A stretch of 15,086 nt of DNA from Patescibacteria group bacterium (GTDB lineage Bacteria > Patescibacteriota > Microgenomatia > UBA1406 > GWC2-37-13): assembly GCA_943356515.1 (NCBI GenBank), contig CALRFM010000013.1:1-15086 (forward strand), in the 5' to 3' direction. This document shows, piece after piece, positions 5,996 to 12,959 of this stretch. Within the stretch, counting starts at the first letter, position 1. Each line of letters opens with the position of its first letter. The position numbers were made by a program, and so were the translations under genes. The notes under the pieces were generated by a model. That model had not been told where the DNA came from and made no database searches. It worked only from the letters and a program-made list of their open reading frames with translations.

Positions 5996-6793
5996 ATGAA
6001 AAAATCTCTCCTCCTCTGTCCGCCCACCTACTATGATATCAAATATGAGATCAATCCTTGGATGAGTAAAGATAACCCTATAGATAAGGCGCGTGCAATG
6101 GAGCAATACGAAACCCTTACTTATGCATACGAGCAGCTTGGCGTGAAATATGACGAACTTGCGCCAGATGAAAGCGTACCAGATCAGGTGTTTACCACCG
6201 ATACAGGACATGCTGAAAACAAAAAATTCATTAGAGCCAATTTTAAATACGATGAACGGAAAAAAGAAGCAGATATTGCAGAAGCCTACTTTACAGAAAA
6301 AGGATTTCATATTCACATGCTTCCCAGTGATGTATATTTTGAAGGCGGTGACCTATTAAAGTTTGACGACATCTATATATTTGGGCATGGCAAAAGATCG
6401 TCAAAAGAAGCACAAAAACCTATCGAAAAGGTACTGGGTGTGGAGCTCATCGATGTTGAATTGCCAGACGATATTTTTTATCATCTGGATACTTGTATAG
6501 CCATTATTACCAAAAATGTGGTGGTAGCAAATTTGAACGCACTGACCAAAGATGGAGTAGAAACGCTGAATCATCATTTTTCTACGGTTATACCGACAAC
6601 TGAAGAAGATAATGCTTTGATGGTTTGCAACCTTATGAATATTGGTGGCAATGCAGTGCTTACCCAGGGGATCTCAAATACCTTGAAAGATGCACTCCGA
6701 CCGCATGTGGAACTGATAAGCACTACTCCGATGAGTGAATATATTAAAGGTGGCGGAAGCGTTCATTGTGTAAGTCTAGAAATTTTTGAGTAG
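5996..6793 (+). CDS. Pentein-fold guanidino hydrolase/amidinotransferase (DDAH / arginine deiminase-like)
   Basis: A 265-residue cytosolic enzyme of the guanidino-group modifying (pentein) superfamily, which includes dimethylarginine dimethylaminohydrolase, arginine deiminase and amidinotransferases. The expected catalytic set is visible. FEGGD (115-119) holds the acidic residue that grips the guanidinium group. HLDTC (163-167) carries the general-base His163. GGGSVHCVSLEI at the C-terminus holds the nucleophile Cys258. An LCPPTYYDI segment near residues 7-15 is the usual N-terminal beta strand. The small size and lack of extra domains favour a DDAH-like or citrulline-forming hydrolase over a full arginine deiminase; the substrate is not settled. 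It starts a co-directional purine-related block but has its own promoter and is 31 bases from the next gene, so a shared pathway is not certain. Confidence 0.85.
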   Translation: MKKSLLLCPPTYYDIKYEINPWMSKDNPIDKARAMEQYETLTYAYEQLGVKYDELAPDESVPDQVFTTDTGHAENKKFIRANFKYDERKKEADIAEAYFTEKGFHIHMLPSDVYFEGGDLLKFDDIYIFGHGKRSSKEAQKPIEKVLGVELIDVELPDDIFYHLDTCIAIITKNVVVANLNALTKDGVETLNHHFSTVIPTTEEDNALMVCNLMNIGGNAVLTQGISNTLKDALRPHVELISTTPMSEYIKGGGSVHCVSLEIFE

Positions 6794-6819
6794 ACTTTCG
6801 ACATAGTGTATACTATAAT
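6791..6819 (+). promoter_or_regulatory. Promoter of the deaminase-guaB-guaA operon, leaderless
   Basis: A perfect TATAAT (6814-6819) lies 5 bases before the ATG at 6825. TAGACT (6791-6796, four of six matches to TTGACA) is 17 bases upstream and includes the TAG stop codon of the preceding gene. No ribosome-binding site fits, so translation is probably leaderless. Confidence 0.55.
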
Positions 6820-6824
6820 TATCC

Positions 6825-7850
6825 ATGGACGTACATACTTTACTCCAATCTCTTCCTGAACTTCATGCCCATATTGGGTCATCCATAGCTCCGCACGTAT
6901 ACTGGCACCTAGCAAACTCTGAAGGATACAAATTACCCATGCGCGATTACCATGAATTTGTGAATCACATTGTGCTTTCTCCAGATCGTAAAATGCCTCT
7001 TAAAGAGTATCTTGACACTATTTATCACCCTATTTTAGACAAACTCTCCTCTGGTGCTTTAGCACTTGAAAAGGGTGTGTATGAAACCTTTGGTGGCGCG
7101 TACAGGTCAAATCATATTACACTGTATGAGCTTCGCGGAAATCCCATGAAGCATAATAAAGAAGGTGAAGTAGATTTAGATCACGCCATATTTGCCATGC
7201 TCCGAGGTATGGAGCGAGCTCTGTTGGAATACCCAAAGCTTCGAGCAGGCATCATATTCTCACTTGATCGACAATTTACCTTTGAACAAAATCAAATCAT
7301 TGTTGAAAAAGCTATAAAGTACCGGAGTCGCGGCGTGATAGGAATAGATTTTGCAAACTATAATAAAACTGGATTTCACTTTAAAGATTATACGAAACTG
7401 GTGGAACAAGCGAGGGATAATGGACTGAAGGTTACTGCTCATTCAGGGGAAACAGATGACACCAATGACATGTGGGAGTGCATAGAATATATAAGCCCCG
7501 ATCGCATCGGCCACGGTGTGAAAGCGGCATATGACCAAAAACTTATGGCTGAACTGGCAAAAAGAAAAATCACCCTTGAAGTGTGCCCCTTAAGTAATCT
7601 TATGACTGAAGCGGTGAAAGATGACAAAGAAATGGCGTATATTTTGAATACCTTGTATGATAATGGCGTACATTTTTCTCTGAATACCGATTGGCCAGAA
7701 ACCGTAAAAGATGCTCATTTATATGAACAATATGAGTATGTTCTGGATCGAAACATGCTTACTGCAGAGCAAATAGAACAATTGATAGTTTGGGGATTTG
7801 AAGCAAGCTTTATTCCCCTAAAAAATACCAGTAGTAATTTATATTTATGA
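6825..7850 (+). CDS. Adenosine/adenine deaminase family protein
   Basis: A 341-residue metal-dependent TIM-barrel deaminase that would convert adenosine (or adenine) to inosine (or hypoxanthine). The metal-binding set is present: H14 and H16 in ELHAHIGSS, H206 in AHSGE with catalytic Glu209, H230 in RIGHG, and D289 in SLNTDWPE. The standard motif there is NTDDP; the second Asp, which in mouse adenosine deaminase (Asp296) contacts the purine base, is Trp290 here, so specificity may differ. EVCPLSN (about 252-258) is typical of the family. The start is fixed by the TATAAT box 5 bases upstream. The TGA stop overlaps the guaB ATG by 4 bases, showing translational coupling with GMP synthesis. An adenine deaminase role would feed hypoxanthine directly to the phosphoribosyltransferase at 11586; this is inference. 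Confidence 0.88.
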   Translation: MDVHTLLQSLPELHAHIGSSIAPHVYWHLANSEGYKLPMRDYHEFVNHIVLSPDRKMPLKEYLDTIYHPILDKLSSGALALEKGVYETFGGAYRSNHITLYELRGNPMKHNKEGEVDLDHAIFAMLRGMERALLEYPKLRAGIIFSLDRQFTFEQNQIIVEKAIKYRSRGVIGIDFANYNKTGFHFKDYTKLVEQARDNGLKVTAHSGETDDTNDMWECIEYISPDRIGHGVKAAYDQKLMAELAKRKITLEVCPLSNLMTEAVKDDKEMAYILNTLYDNGVHFSLNTDWPETVKDAHLYEQYEYVLDRNMLTAEQIEQLIVWGFEASFIPLKNTSSNLYL

Positions 7851-8992
7851 ACAAAATACAATCCACTGGCATAACATTTGATGATGTACTCTTGATTCCT
7901 GGGTACAGCGATTTCAAACGCCAAGATATATCTCTGAAAACCAATCTTACAAAAAATATTACGTTAGATATTCCTCTGGTTTCTGCTCCAATGGACACCG
8001 TCACTGAGTCGGGTCTCGCAATTGCACTCGCAAAAGCTGGAGGAATAGGAATCATACACAGAAATTTGAAAATCGAAGATCAGGCTAAAGAAGTAATGAT
8101 CGTGAAAGGGTCGGACCCTTCCGCGTTGGTTGGAGCTGCAATTGGAGCAAGTGTTGGCTCTATGGACCGGGCAGCTGCGCTGGTAAAAGCAGGAGTCAAT
8201 GTTATTGTGATAGATTCTGCACATGGATATGCCGATTATGTTATTGATATGATAAAAAAAATCAAAGAGCAATTTCCAAATCTAGATGTCATCGGTGGCA
8301 ACGTCGCCACCTACGACGGCGCCCGGGCGCTCATCGATGCAGGAGTCGATGGTCTGCGCGTTGGTATGGGACCAGGAGCCATATGCACGACCCGCATCAT
8401 ATCGGGCATGGGAGTACCACAAGTAACCGCAATTATGGAAACGGCGCAAGCAGGCAAGGAAGCTGGCGTACCAATCATTGCAGATGGTGGTATAAAATAT
8501 TCTGGCGACATGGTGAAAGCATTTGCAGCTGGTGCAAGCACCGTTATGATGGGAAGTATGTTTGCATCTTGTGAAGAAGCACCTGGCGCGCAGGTGGAGC
8601 TTCCACTCGAACAAGTTCCGTCCCGGTTTAAAAATATACTAAAACAAGATAAAAAAACATACACATTTAAATCGTACCGAGGTATGGGCTCTATTGGTGC
8701 CATGCAAGAAGGAACAAACATAAAATCTGAAGATGAATTTCATGGCAAAAGCTATGGCGACAGAGTTCTGGTTGCTGAAGGAGTGGAGGGATTGGTTCCG
8801 GTGAACGGACCAGTAAAATCGGTGGTCGACCAAGCAGTGGGTGGTATTCGATCTGGCATGTACTATGTGGGAACTAAAACCATCGCTCAGTTGCAAAAAG
8901 AGGGTACATTCACCCAAATAACTCACGCATCATTAACCGAAAGTCATCCTCATGATATTTTTATTACCAATCCGGGAGAAAATTACTCATGA
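7847..8992 (+). CDS. guaB: IMP dehydrogenase without CBS domains
   Basis: Oxidises IMP to XMP with NAD+, the committed step to GMP. The 381-residue protein is a bare TIM barrel. The N-terminus has TFDDVLLIPGYSDF and LVSAPMDTVTES; IDSAHGYAD is the NAD-site loop; GMGPGAICTTR has the catalytic Cys180; ADGGIKYSGD and GSMFA bind phosphate; SYRGMGSIGAM belongs to the active-site flap. Usual IMPDHs are about 480-500 residues because two CBS domains (Bateman module) sit between the second and third strands; here the chain goes straight from HRNLKIEDQAKEV to SDPSALVGAAIG. That removes the known allosteric nucleotide sensor. It overlaps the preceding gene and guaA by ATGA on both sides, so all three are translationally coupled. 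Confidence 0.95.
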   Translation: MNKIQSTGITFDDVLLIPGYSDFKRQDISLKTNLTKNITLDIPLVSAPMDTVTESGLAIALAKAGGIGIIHRNLKIEDQAKEVMIVKGSDPSALVGAAIGASVGSMDRAAALVKAGVNVIVIDSAHGYADYVIDMIKKIKEQFPNLDVIGGNVATYDGARALIDAGVDGLRVGMGPGAICTTRIISGMGVPQVTAIMETAQAGKEAGVPIIADGGIKYSGDMVKAFAAGASTVMMGSMFASCEEAPGAQVELPLEQVPSRFKNILKQDKKTYTFKSYRGMGSIGAMQEGTNIKSEDEFHGKSYGDRVLVAEGVEGLVPVNGPVKSVVDQAVGGIRSGMYYVGTKTIAQLQKEGTFTQITHASLTESHPHDIFITNPGENYS

Positions 8993-10515
8993 TTATTGTT
9001 GTCGATTTTGGATCACAAACAACACATCTTATCGGTCGCAGGCTTCGAGAAATTGGCGTAATAAACCAGATCGTTGACCCAGAAAATATTTCAGATCATA
9101 TTCAGGACAAAAACTTGAAAGGTATTATTCTGTCTGGTGGCCCGGGAGATGCATACAAAGAAGATGCACTCACAGTTGACAGGTCGATATTCAATCTTAA
9201 CATTCCAGTACTTGGCATATGTTATGGCCAACAAGTGATAGCGCAAGTATTGGGTGGTGGCGTAACGCCAGGTAAGAAAAAAGAATTTGGACCGGCAGAA
9301 CTTCGCATAACGCAAGACTCTCCCCTGTTTGATTTTTGTCACATTGAAAAATTTAATGTCTGGATGAACCACGGAGATGAAGTAAGTAGCCTTCCCCATG
9401 GCTTTACCACCATCGGCAAAACAGACACTATTCCCTACGCGGCTATTGCCGATGAAGAACGAAAATTATACGGCATTCAATTTCATCCTGAAGTTGTTCA
9501 TACTCAATTTGGACTAGACATATTGAAAAACTTTGCACGAATCTGCGCACTCGAACCCAAAGATCAACCCATGACTACTGAGTTTATAGAAGGTCTCATA
9601 GCAGATATCAAAGAGTCGGTGGGAGGCGCTCAGGTTATAGGAGCTCTCTCTGGAGGAGTGGACTCATCTATCGCATGTCTGATGGTACACCGAGCAATGG
9701 GCGATCAGTTCACACCGGTGTATATCGATTCCGGACTCATGCGCGAAGGTGAAACTGATGAACTTCAAAAGGTGTTTAAACAGAATTACGATATGGAAGT
9801 AAAAATAGTTCATGCTGAAAAACAATTTTTAGATAATTTAAAAGGGGTTACCGATCCAGAACAAAAACGAAAAATAATTGGCAAGACATTTATCGATGTC
9901 CTACAAGAAGAAGCAGATAAAAAGGATGCCACATTCTTGGTGCAAGGAACCATATACCCCGATGTAATAGAAAGTGCTGGCACCAAACATGCCAAAAATA
10001 TCAAGAGCCATCACAATGTGGGAGGACTTCCAAAAGATATGAAAGTGATGTTACTCGAGCCACTTCGAAATTTTTATAAAGATGAAGTTCGCACTATTGG
10101 CACACTACTGAAGTTACCAAAAGAAATTACCCATCGTCACCCATTCCCTGGACCAGGGTTAGCGATTCGTATTATTGGTGATGTTACGCAATCAAAACTT
10201 GAAATATTACGAAGGGCTGATACAATAGTGACAACTGAAATCCACCATGCGGGTTTAGATGAAAAACTCTGGCAGGTGTTTGCAATATACACTGGTATTA
10301 AAACTACTGGTGTACGCGGAGATAACAGGGCATATGGTGAAACAATAGCTCTCCGAGCTGTTGAATCACTCGATGTAATGTCTAGTAATTTTGCCAAACT
10401 TCCCTGGGATTTACTTGAAAAAATATCAGTTCGAATAGTTACCGAAGTAACTGAAGTAAACAGAGTTGTGTACGATATTACGAATAAACCACCAGGAACA
10501 GTGGAGTGGGAATAG
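8989..10515 (+). CDS. guaA: GMP synthase (glutamine-hydrolysing)
   Basis: Converts XMP, ATP and glutamine to GMP. The 508-residue protein has all three expected parts. The N-terminal class I glutamine amidotransferase (about 1-190) has the nucleophile Cys78 in GICYGQQ and the His166/Glu168 pair in FHPEVVHT. The ATP-pyrophosphatase domain (about 195-390) has the PP-loop SGGVDSS at 221-227. The C-terminal dimerisation domain ends VVYDITNKPPGTVEWE, the usual IEWE-type terminus. RHPFPGPGLAIRI-type sequence (as HRHPFPGPGLAIRI) marks the XMP-binding region. Length is normal for the family. The start overlaps the guaB stop by 4 bases. The stop TAG at 10513-10515 is 10 bases before the next IMPDH-family gene, likely in the same transcript. 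Confidence 0.97.
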   Translation: MIIVVDFGSQTTHLIGRRLREIGVINQIVDPENISDHIQDKNLKGIILSGGPGDAYKEDALTVDRSIFNLNIPVLGICYGQQVIAQVLGGGVTPGKKKEFGPAELRITQDSPLFDFCHIEKFNVWMNHGDEVSSLPHGFTTIGKTDTIPYAAIADEERKLYGIQFHPEVVHTQFGLDILKNFARICALEPKDQPMTTEFIEGLIADIKESVGGAQVIGALSGGVDSSIACLMVHRAMGDQFTPVYIDSGLMREGETDELQKVFKQNYDMEVKIVHAEKQFLDNLKGVTDPEQKRKIIGKTFIDVLQEEADKKDATFLVQGTIYPDVIESAGTKHAKNIKSHHNVGGLPKDMKVMLLEPLRNFYKDEVRTIGTLLKLPKEITHRHPFPGPGLAIRIIGDVTQSKLEILRRADTIVTTEIHHAGLDEKLWQVFAIYTGIKTTGVRGDNRAYGETIALRAVESLDVMSSNFAKLPWDLLEKISVRIVTEVTEVNRVVYDITNKPPGTVEWE

Positions 10516-10525
10516 AAGTATATAT

Positions 10526-11578
10526 ATGTCAAAAGAATTCTATATTAACTATCAGGAACAAGTTTCGTGGACTGAAGCTACTTCACGATTTGGCTCTATG
10601 ACCTATGATGATGTTCTCATTGTCCCAAGACCAGATACTAAGGTCAAATCTCGCGAGCATGTAGATACTAGCGTTACGTTTGGTCCATACAATTTATCAA
10701 CTCCAATTGTTACTGCTCCGATGGATACGATTTCTGGAGAACGAATGATCAGAGAGATGCATCGTCTTGGTGCAATAGGAACTTTACCAAGAGGTGATCT
10801 TGAAATGAACTTACAAATTTGTGAACGCTTAAATGGAGATGGTGTGCCTTGCCTTTATTCAGTGGGGTTAAAAGACGGATTCGCTGAAGCTAAGGCTTTA
10901 AAAGAGCATGGGGCTAAAATGATCCTGTTAGATATTGCACATTGAGGAATGCACGCAGTCAAGATACTTGCTGGAGAGATTAAAAATACGCTTGATATGT
11001 ATATCGTTGCCGGCAATATAGTTACATATAGTCAAGCTCAAGCATATAAAGAAGCTGGTATTGATATAGCGCGGGTAGGTGTAGGTGGAGGATCTGCATG
11101 CACGACACGACTCCAAGCAGGTGTGGGTTTCCCACAATTGTCAGCAGTATTTGAAACTACTGAAACAGGTATCTATGTCATTGCTGATGGTGGCATTAAA
11201 CAGCCAGGTGATGCAGCAAAAGCTCTAGCTGCAGGCGCTGGAATAGTAATGATAGGTGGAATGTTTGCGGGGACTGAAGAAACCCCTGGGGAAGTGACGG
11301 GAGATAAAAAGCATTTTAGAGGTCAAGCTTCTAGATTATATATGGATGATTTTGGTGTTGTAGTAAATGGTCATAGAACTGCTGAAGGTATAAGTACTAT
11401 GGTTCAACTCGCAGGTAGAGTTGAACATGTTGTTGATAATATTATGGGTGGAGTAAAGAGTTCAATGTCATATGTTGGCGCTCACAATTTTAAAGAATTT
11501 CAACAAAATGCTCAATTTGTTCGAATTTCTGATTCAACACAGTTAGAAAATCAACCACATATTCTGAATCGGGTATAA
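10526..11578 (+). pseudogene. Second IMPDH/GMP-reductase-family gene interrupted by one in-frame TGA
   Basis: Homologous to IMP dehydrogenase / GMP reductase and, like the neighbouring guaB, lacking CBS domains. The frame is 350 codons and is open except for TGA at 10943-10945 (codon 140). Before it: MTYDDVLIVPRPDTKV, IVTAPMDTISGERM, GTLPRGD and ILLDIAH. After it: GMHAVKIL, VAGNIVTYSQ, VGGGSACTTR with the catalytic Cys192, ADGGIKQPGDAAKAL, GGMFAGTEE and the flap FRGQASRLYMDDFG, which is neither a typical IMPDH YRGMGS nor a typical GMPR motif. Aligned with IDSAHGY of guaB, the TGA replaces the conserved Gly of AHG; GGA to TGA is one base change. An in-frame ATG (10949) lies 3 bases after the TGA, so a 139- and a 209-residue product could be made. 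Reaction direction (IMP to XMP or GMP to IMP) is not settled. A sequencing error is possible. Confidence 0.85.
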
Positions 11579-11579
11579 T
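11574..11579 (+). promoter_or_regulatory. -10 box of the phosphoribosyltransferase gene, leaderless
   Basis: A perfect TATAAT, 6 bases before the ATG at 11586, that contains the TAA stop of the preceding gene (11576-11578). No good -35 box is seen at the expected distance (TCAACC), and no Shine-Dalgarno is present. It suggests a separate leaderless transcript inside the block. Confidence 0.42.
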
Positions 11580-11585
11580 ATTCTC

Positions 11586-12146
11586 ATGTCCAACATAACC
11601 TTCCACAAACTTTCTTGGCTACAAATGCACCGAGATTGTATAGAGTTATATCAAAACAAAGTTAAAGGCATCAAGGTAGATATAATTGTATCTATCGTAC
11701 GCGGAGGAGCCATAGTTTCTCGTATTTTTTCAGGACTTCTAGATGCAACACCAATAACCAATATTACTTTAACTTCCTACAAAGGCATTAAAAAACTGAG
11801 CAAGCCTATTATTATCGAGGAGCCTGAGACTGATTTTACGGGCAAAACGATTCTTATTGTCGATGAAGTTTCAGATACCGGTGCAACGTTTGAAGTTGCA
11901 TTAGATTATTTCAAAAAGAAGAAAGCAAAAAAGATATATACCCTGGCTCCGTATATAAAACCCCATACGACATTCATTCCTGACTTTTGGCAAGTGAGCT
12001 ATGATTCGTGGATCGTATTCCCCTATGAGATTCGAGAAACCTATGACGGGTTTGTAAAACTCCTTGGCTCGGCAAAACATGCGGAGGGTAAAATGTTAGA
12101 GATTGGATTTCACCAATGGGAACTTGATGCTGTTATAATAGAATAA
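11586..12146 (+). CDS. Phosphoribosyltransferase, Gpt/Hpt-like purine salvage
   Basis: A 186-residue type I phosphoribosyltransferase. The PRPP-binding loop is ILIVDEVSDTGATF, with D93-E94 and S96-D97-T98-G99-A100-T101. IVRGGAIVSRIFSGLLD (about 37-53) is the pyrophosphate-binding loop typical of xanthine-guanine and hypoxanthine enzymes. YDSWIVFPYEIRETYDGF toward the C-terminus resembles the Trp-containing base-binding hood of Gpt-type proteins. It would join hypoxanthine, xanthine or guanine to PRPP, producing IMP, XMP or GMP, which fits its position after guaB-guaA and the deaminase. The exact base is not decided by sequence. A TATAAT box 6 bases upstream fixes the start. Overall it is of ordinary length for the family. 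Confidence 0.85.
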   Translation: MSNITFHKLSWLQMHRDCIELYQNKVKGIKVDIIVSIVRGGAIVSRIFSGLLDATPITNITLTSYKGIKKLSKPIIIEEPETDFTGKTILIVDEVSDTGATFEVALDYFKKKKAKKIYTLAPYIKPHTTFIPDFWQVSYDSWIVFPYEIRETYDGFVKLLGSAKHAEGKMLEIGFHQWELDAVIIE

Positions 12147-12154
12147 TCACGCCA

Positions 12155-12946
12155 ATGATAGTAAACGTCAATAACTTTTTCCTCTATTTCATACTTCCTG
12201 CTGTTACCATAATATTTCTTGTTACCAATAGATATTACTACAAAAAAAAAGACACCTATAAAACTCGTTTCAATATTCCTATTGATTTGTTTTTTGGTAA
12301 TTTTATAGCATCCCTCATAACAATTGGACTTATGCTTGGTATTTATTCATATATTCTGAATATGAGCTTGCTTGCAGGACTTCAATGGGAGATTGCTACT
12401 ATTTATACGATGACATTCCTCGCTCTTGTTTTAGGACTGGGAGCAGGAGGGCATATTGTGGCAGTACATATAGAGCGAGTTCTTCCTGAAAAGCACAGGT
12501 CTGAAGAAGTGAAAAAAGTACTTCATTTTTATCACTGGCCCTTCGGACATAGGCTTACATATATTCCAATCTTTTTAATAATACACATTCTTATTTTATT
12601 GGATTTATTAAAAGGAAGCATTCTTACGCTCCATCCCTTTCAACTACTTATACTTACCGTATTTGCCATTATTGCTGGCGTCATGTCATGGATTATTTTC
12701 GTCATTACTCATGCTACTCGAATAATGTTTTACACGTTGGGAGTTATGATCGGTAGTATTTTTATTATGTTAAATGCTGAAACAATAACACTTGCGCAAC
12801 ACGAGGTTGCATACTTTTTTACTACGGTGTATATTGTCGCGTTTGTTCTTCTTGTCATCTATCGCTACAGCCATCACATCTCTGAATCACTTCACACATT
12901 TATCCATTCCAAGTTCGATGACGGTGATAAAGTCCGAGACGAGTGA
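12155..12946 (+). CDS. Hypothetical seven-helix membrane protein
   Basis: A 263-residue integral membrane protein that I cannot assign. Helices by eye lie near residues 8-24, 49-68, 81-105, 137-152, 166-185, 190-207 and 220-237. Striking features are a histidine-bearing segment GAGGHIVAVHIERVLPEKH (97-114 region, H100 and H105 at the end of helix 3), HFYHWPFGHRLTY (124-136) in the following loop, and a polar His-rich tail with Asp/Lys. The paired His in and near the membrane could bind metal or haem, but no known motif is met. The ATG at 12155 follows the phosphoribosyltransferase stop by 8 bases, with a TATAAT at 12134-12139 about 15 bases upstream. The TGA stop forms part of the extended -10 of serS. 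Confidence 0.7.
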   Translation: MIVNVNNFFLYFILPAVTIIFLVTNRYYYKKKDTYKTRFNIPIDLFFGNFIASLITIGLMLGIYSYILNMSLLAGLQWEIATIYTMTFLALVLGLGAGGHIVAVHIERVLPEKHRSEEVKKVLHFYHWPFGHRLTYIPIFLIIHILILLDLLKGSILTLHPFQLLILTVFAIIAGVMSWIIFVITHATRIMFYTLGVMIGSIFIMLNAETITLAQHEVAYFFTTVYIVAFVLLVIYRYSHHISESLHTFIHSKFDDGDKVRDE

Positions 12947-12952
12947 TACAAT
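12944..12952 (+). promoter_or_regulatory. Extended -10 of serS, leaderless
   Basis: TGATACAAT is an extended -10 (TG-n-TACAAT). Its TG is part of the TGA stop codon of the preceding gene. The serS ATG at 12960 follows after 7 bases. GTGATA at 12924-12929, 17 bases upstream, is a four-of-six -35. No ribosome-binding site is present, so a leaderless mRNA is likely. Confidence 0.5.
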
Positions 12953-12959
12953 ACCATAT

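Noticed and set aside
8282..8721. Overlapping minus-strand ORFs inside guaB
   Set aside because: They are shadow frames of a strongly conserved gene, with Cys/His/Ser-rich composition typical of antisense translation.
10943..10945. TGA read as glycine throughout (genetic code 25, as in Gracilibacteria/SR1)
   Set aside because: TGA ends the genes at 7850, 8992, 12946 and 14833 and the minus-strand genes at 717 and 1828, with natural protein ends and ATGA overlaps. Long genes such as lysS and guaA contain no in-frame TGA.
10943..10990. Selenocysteine at the TGA
   Set aside because: No convincing SECIS-like stem follows the codon, and the position is a conserved glycine in the family, not a redox residue.
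12792..12959. N-terminal extension of SerRS
   Set aside because: It overlaps the upstream membrane-protein gene in another frame, and MLDIQFIRDN at 12960 is the standard SerRS start.
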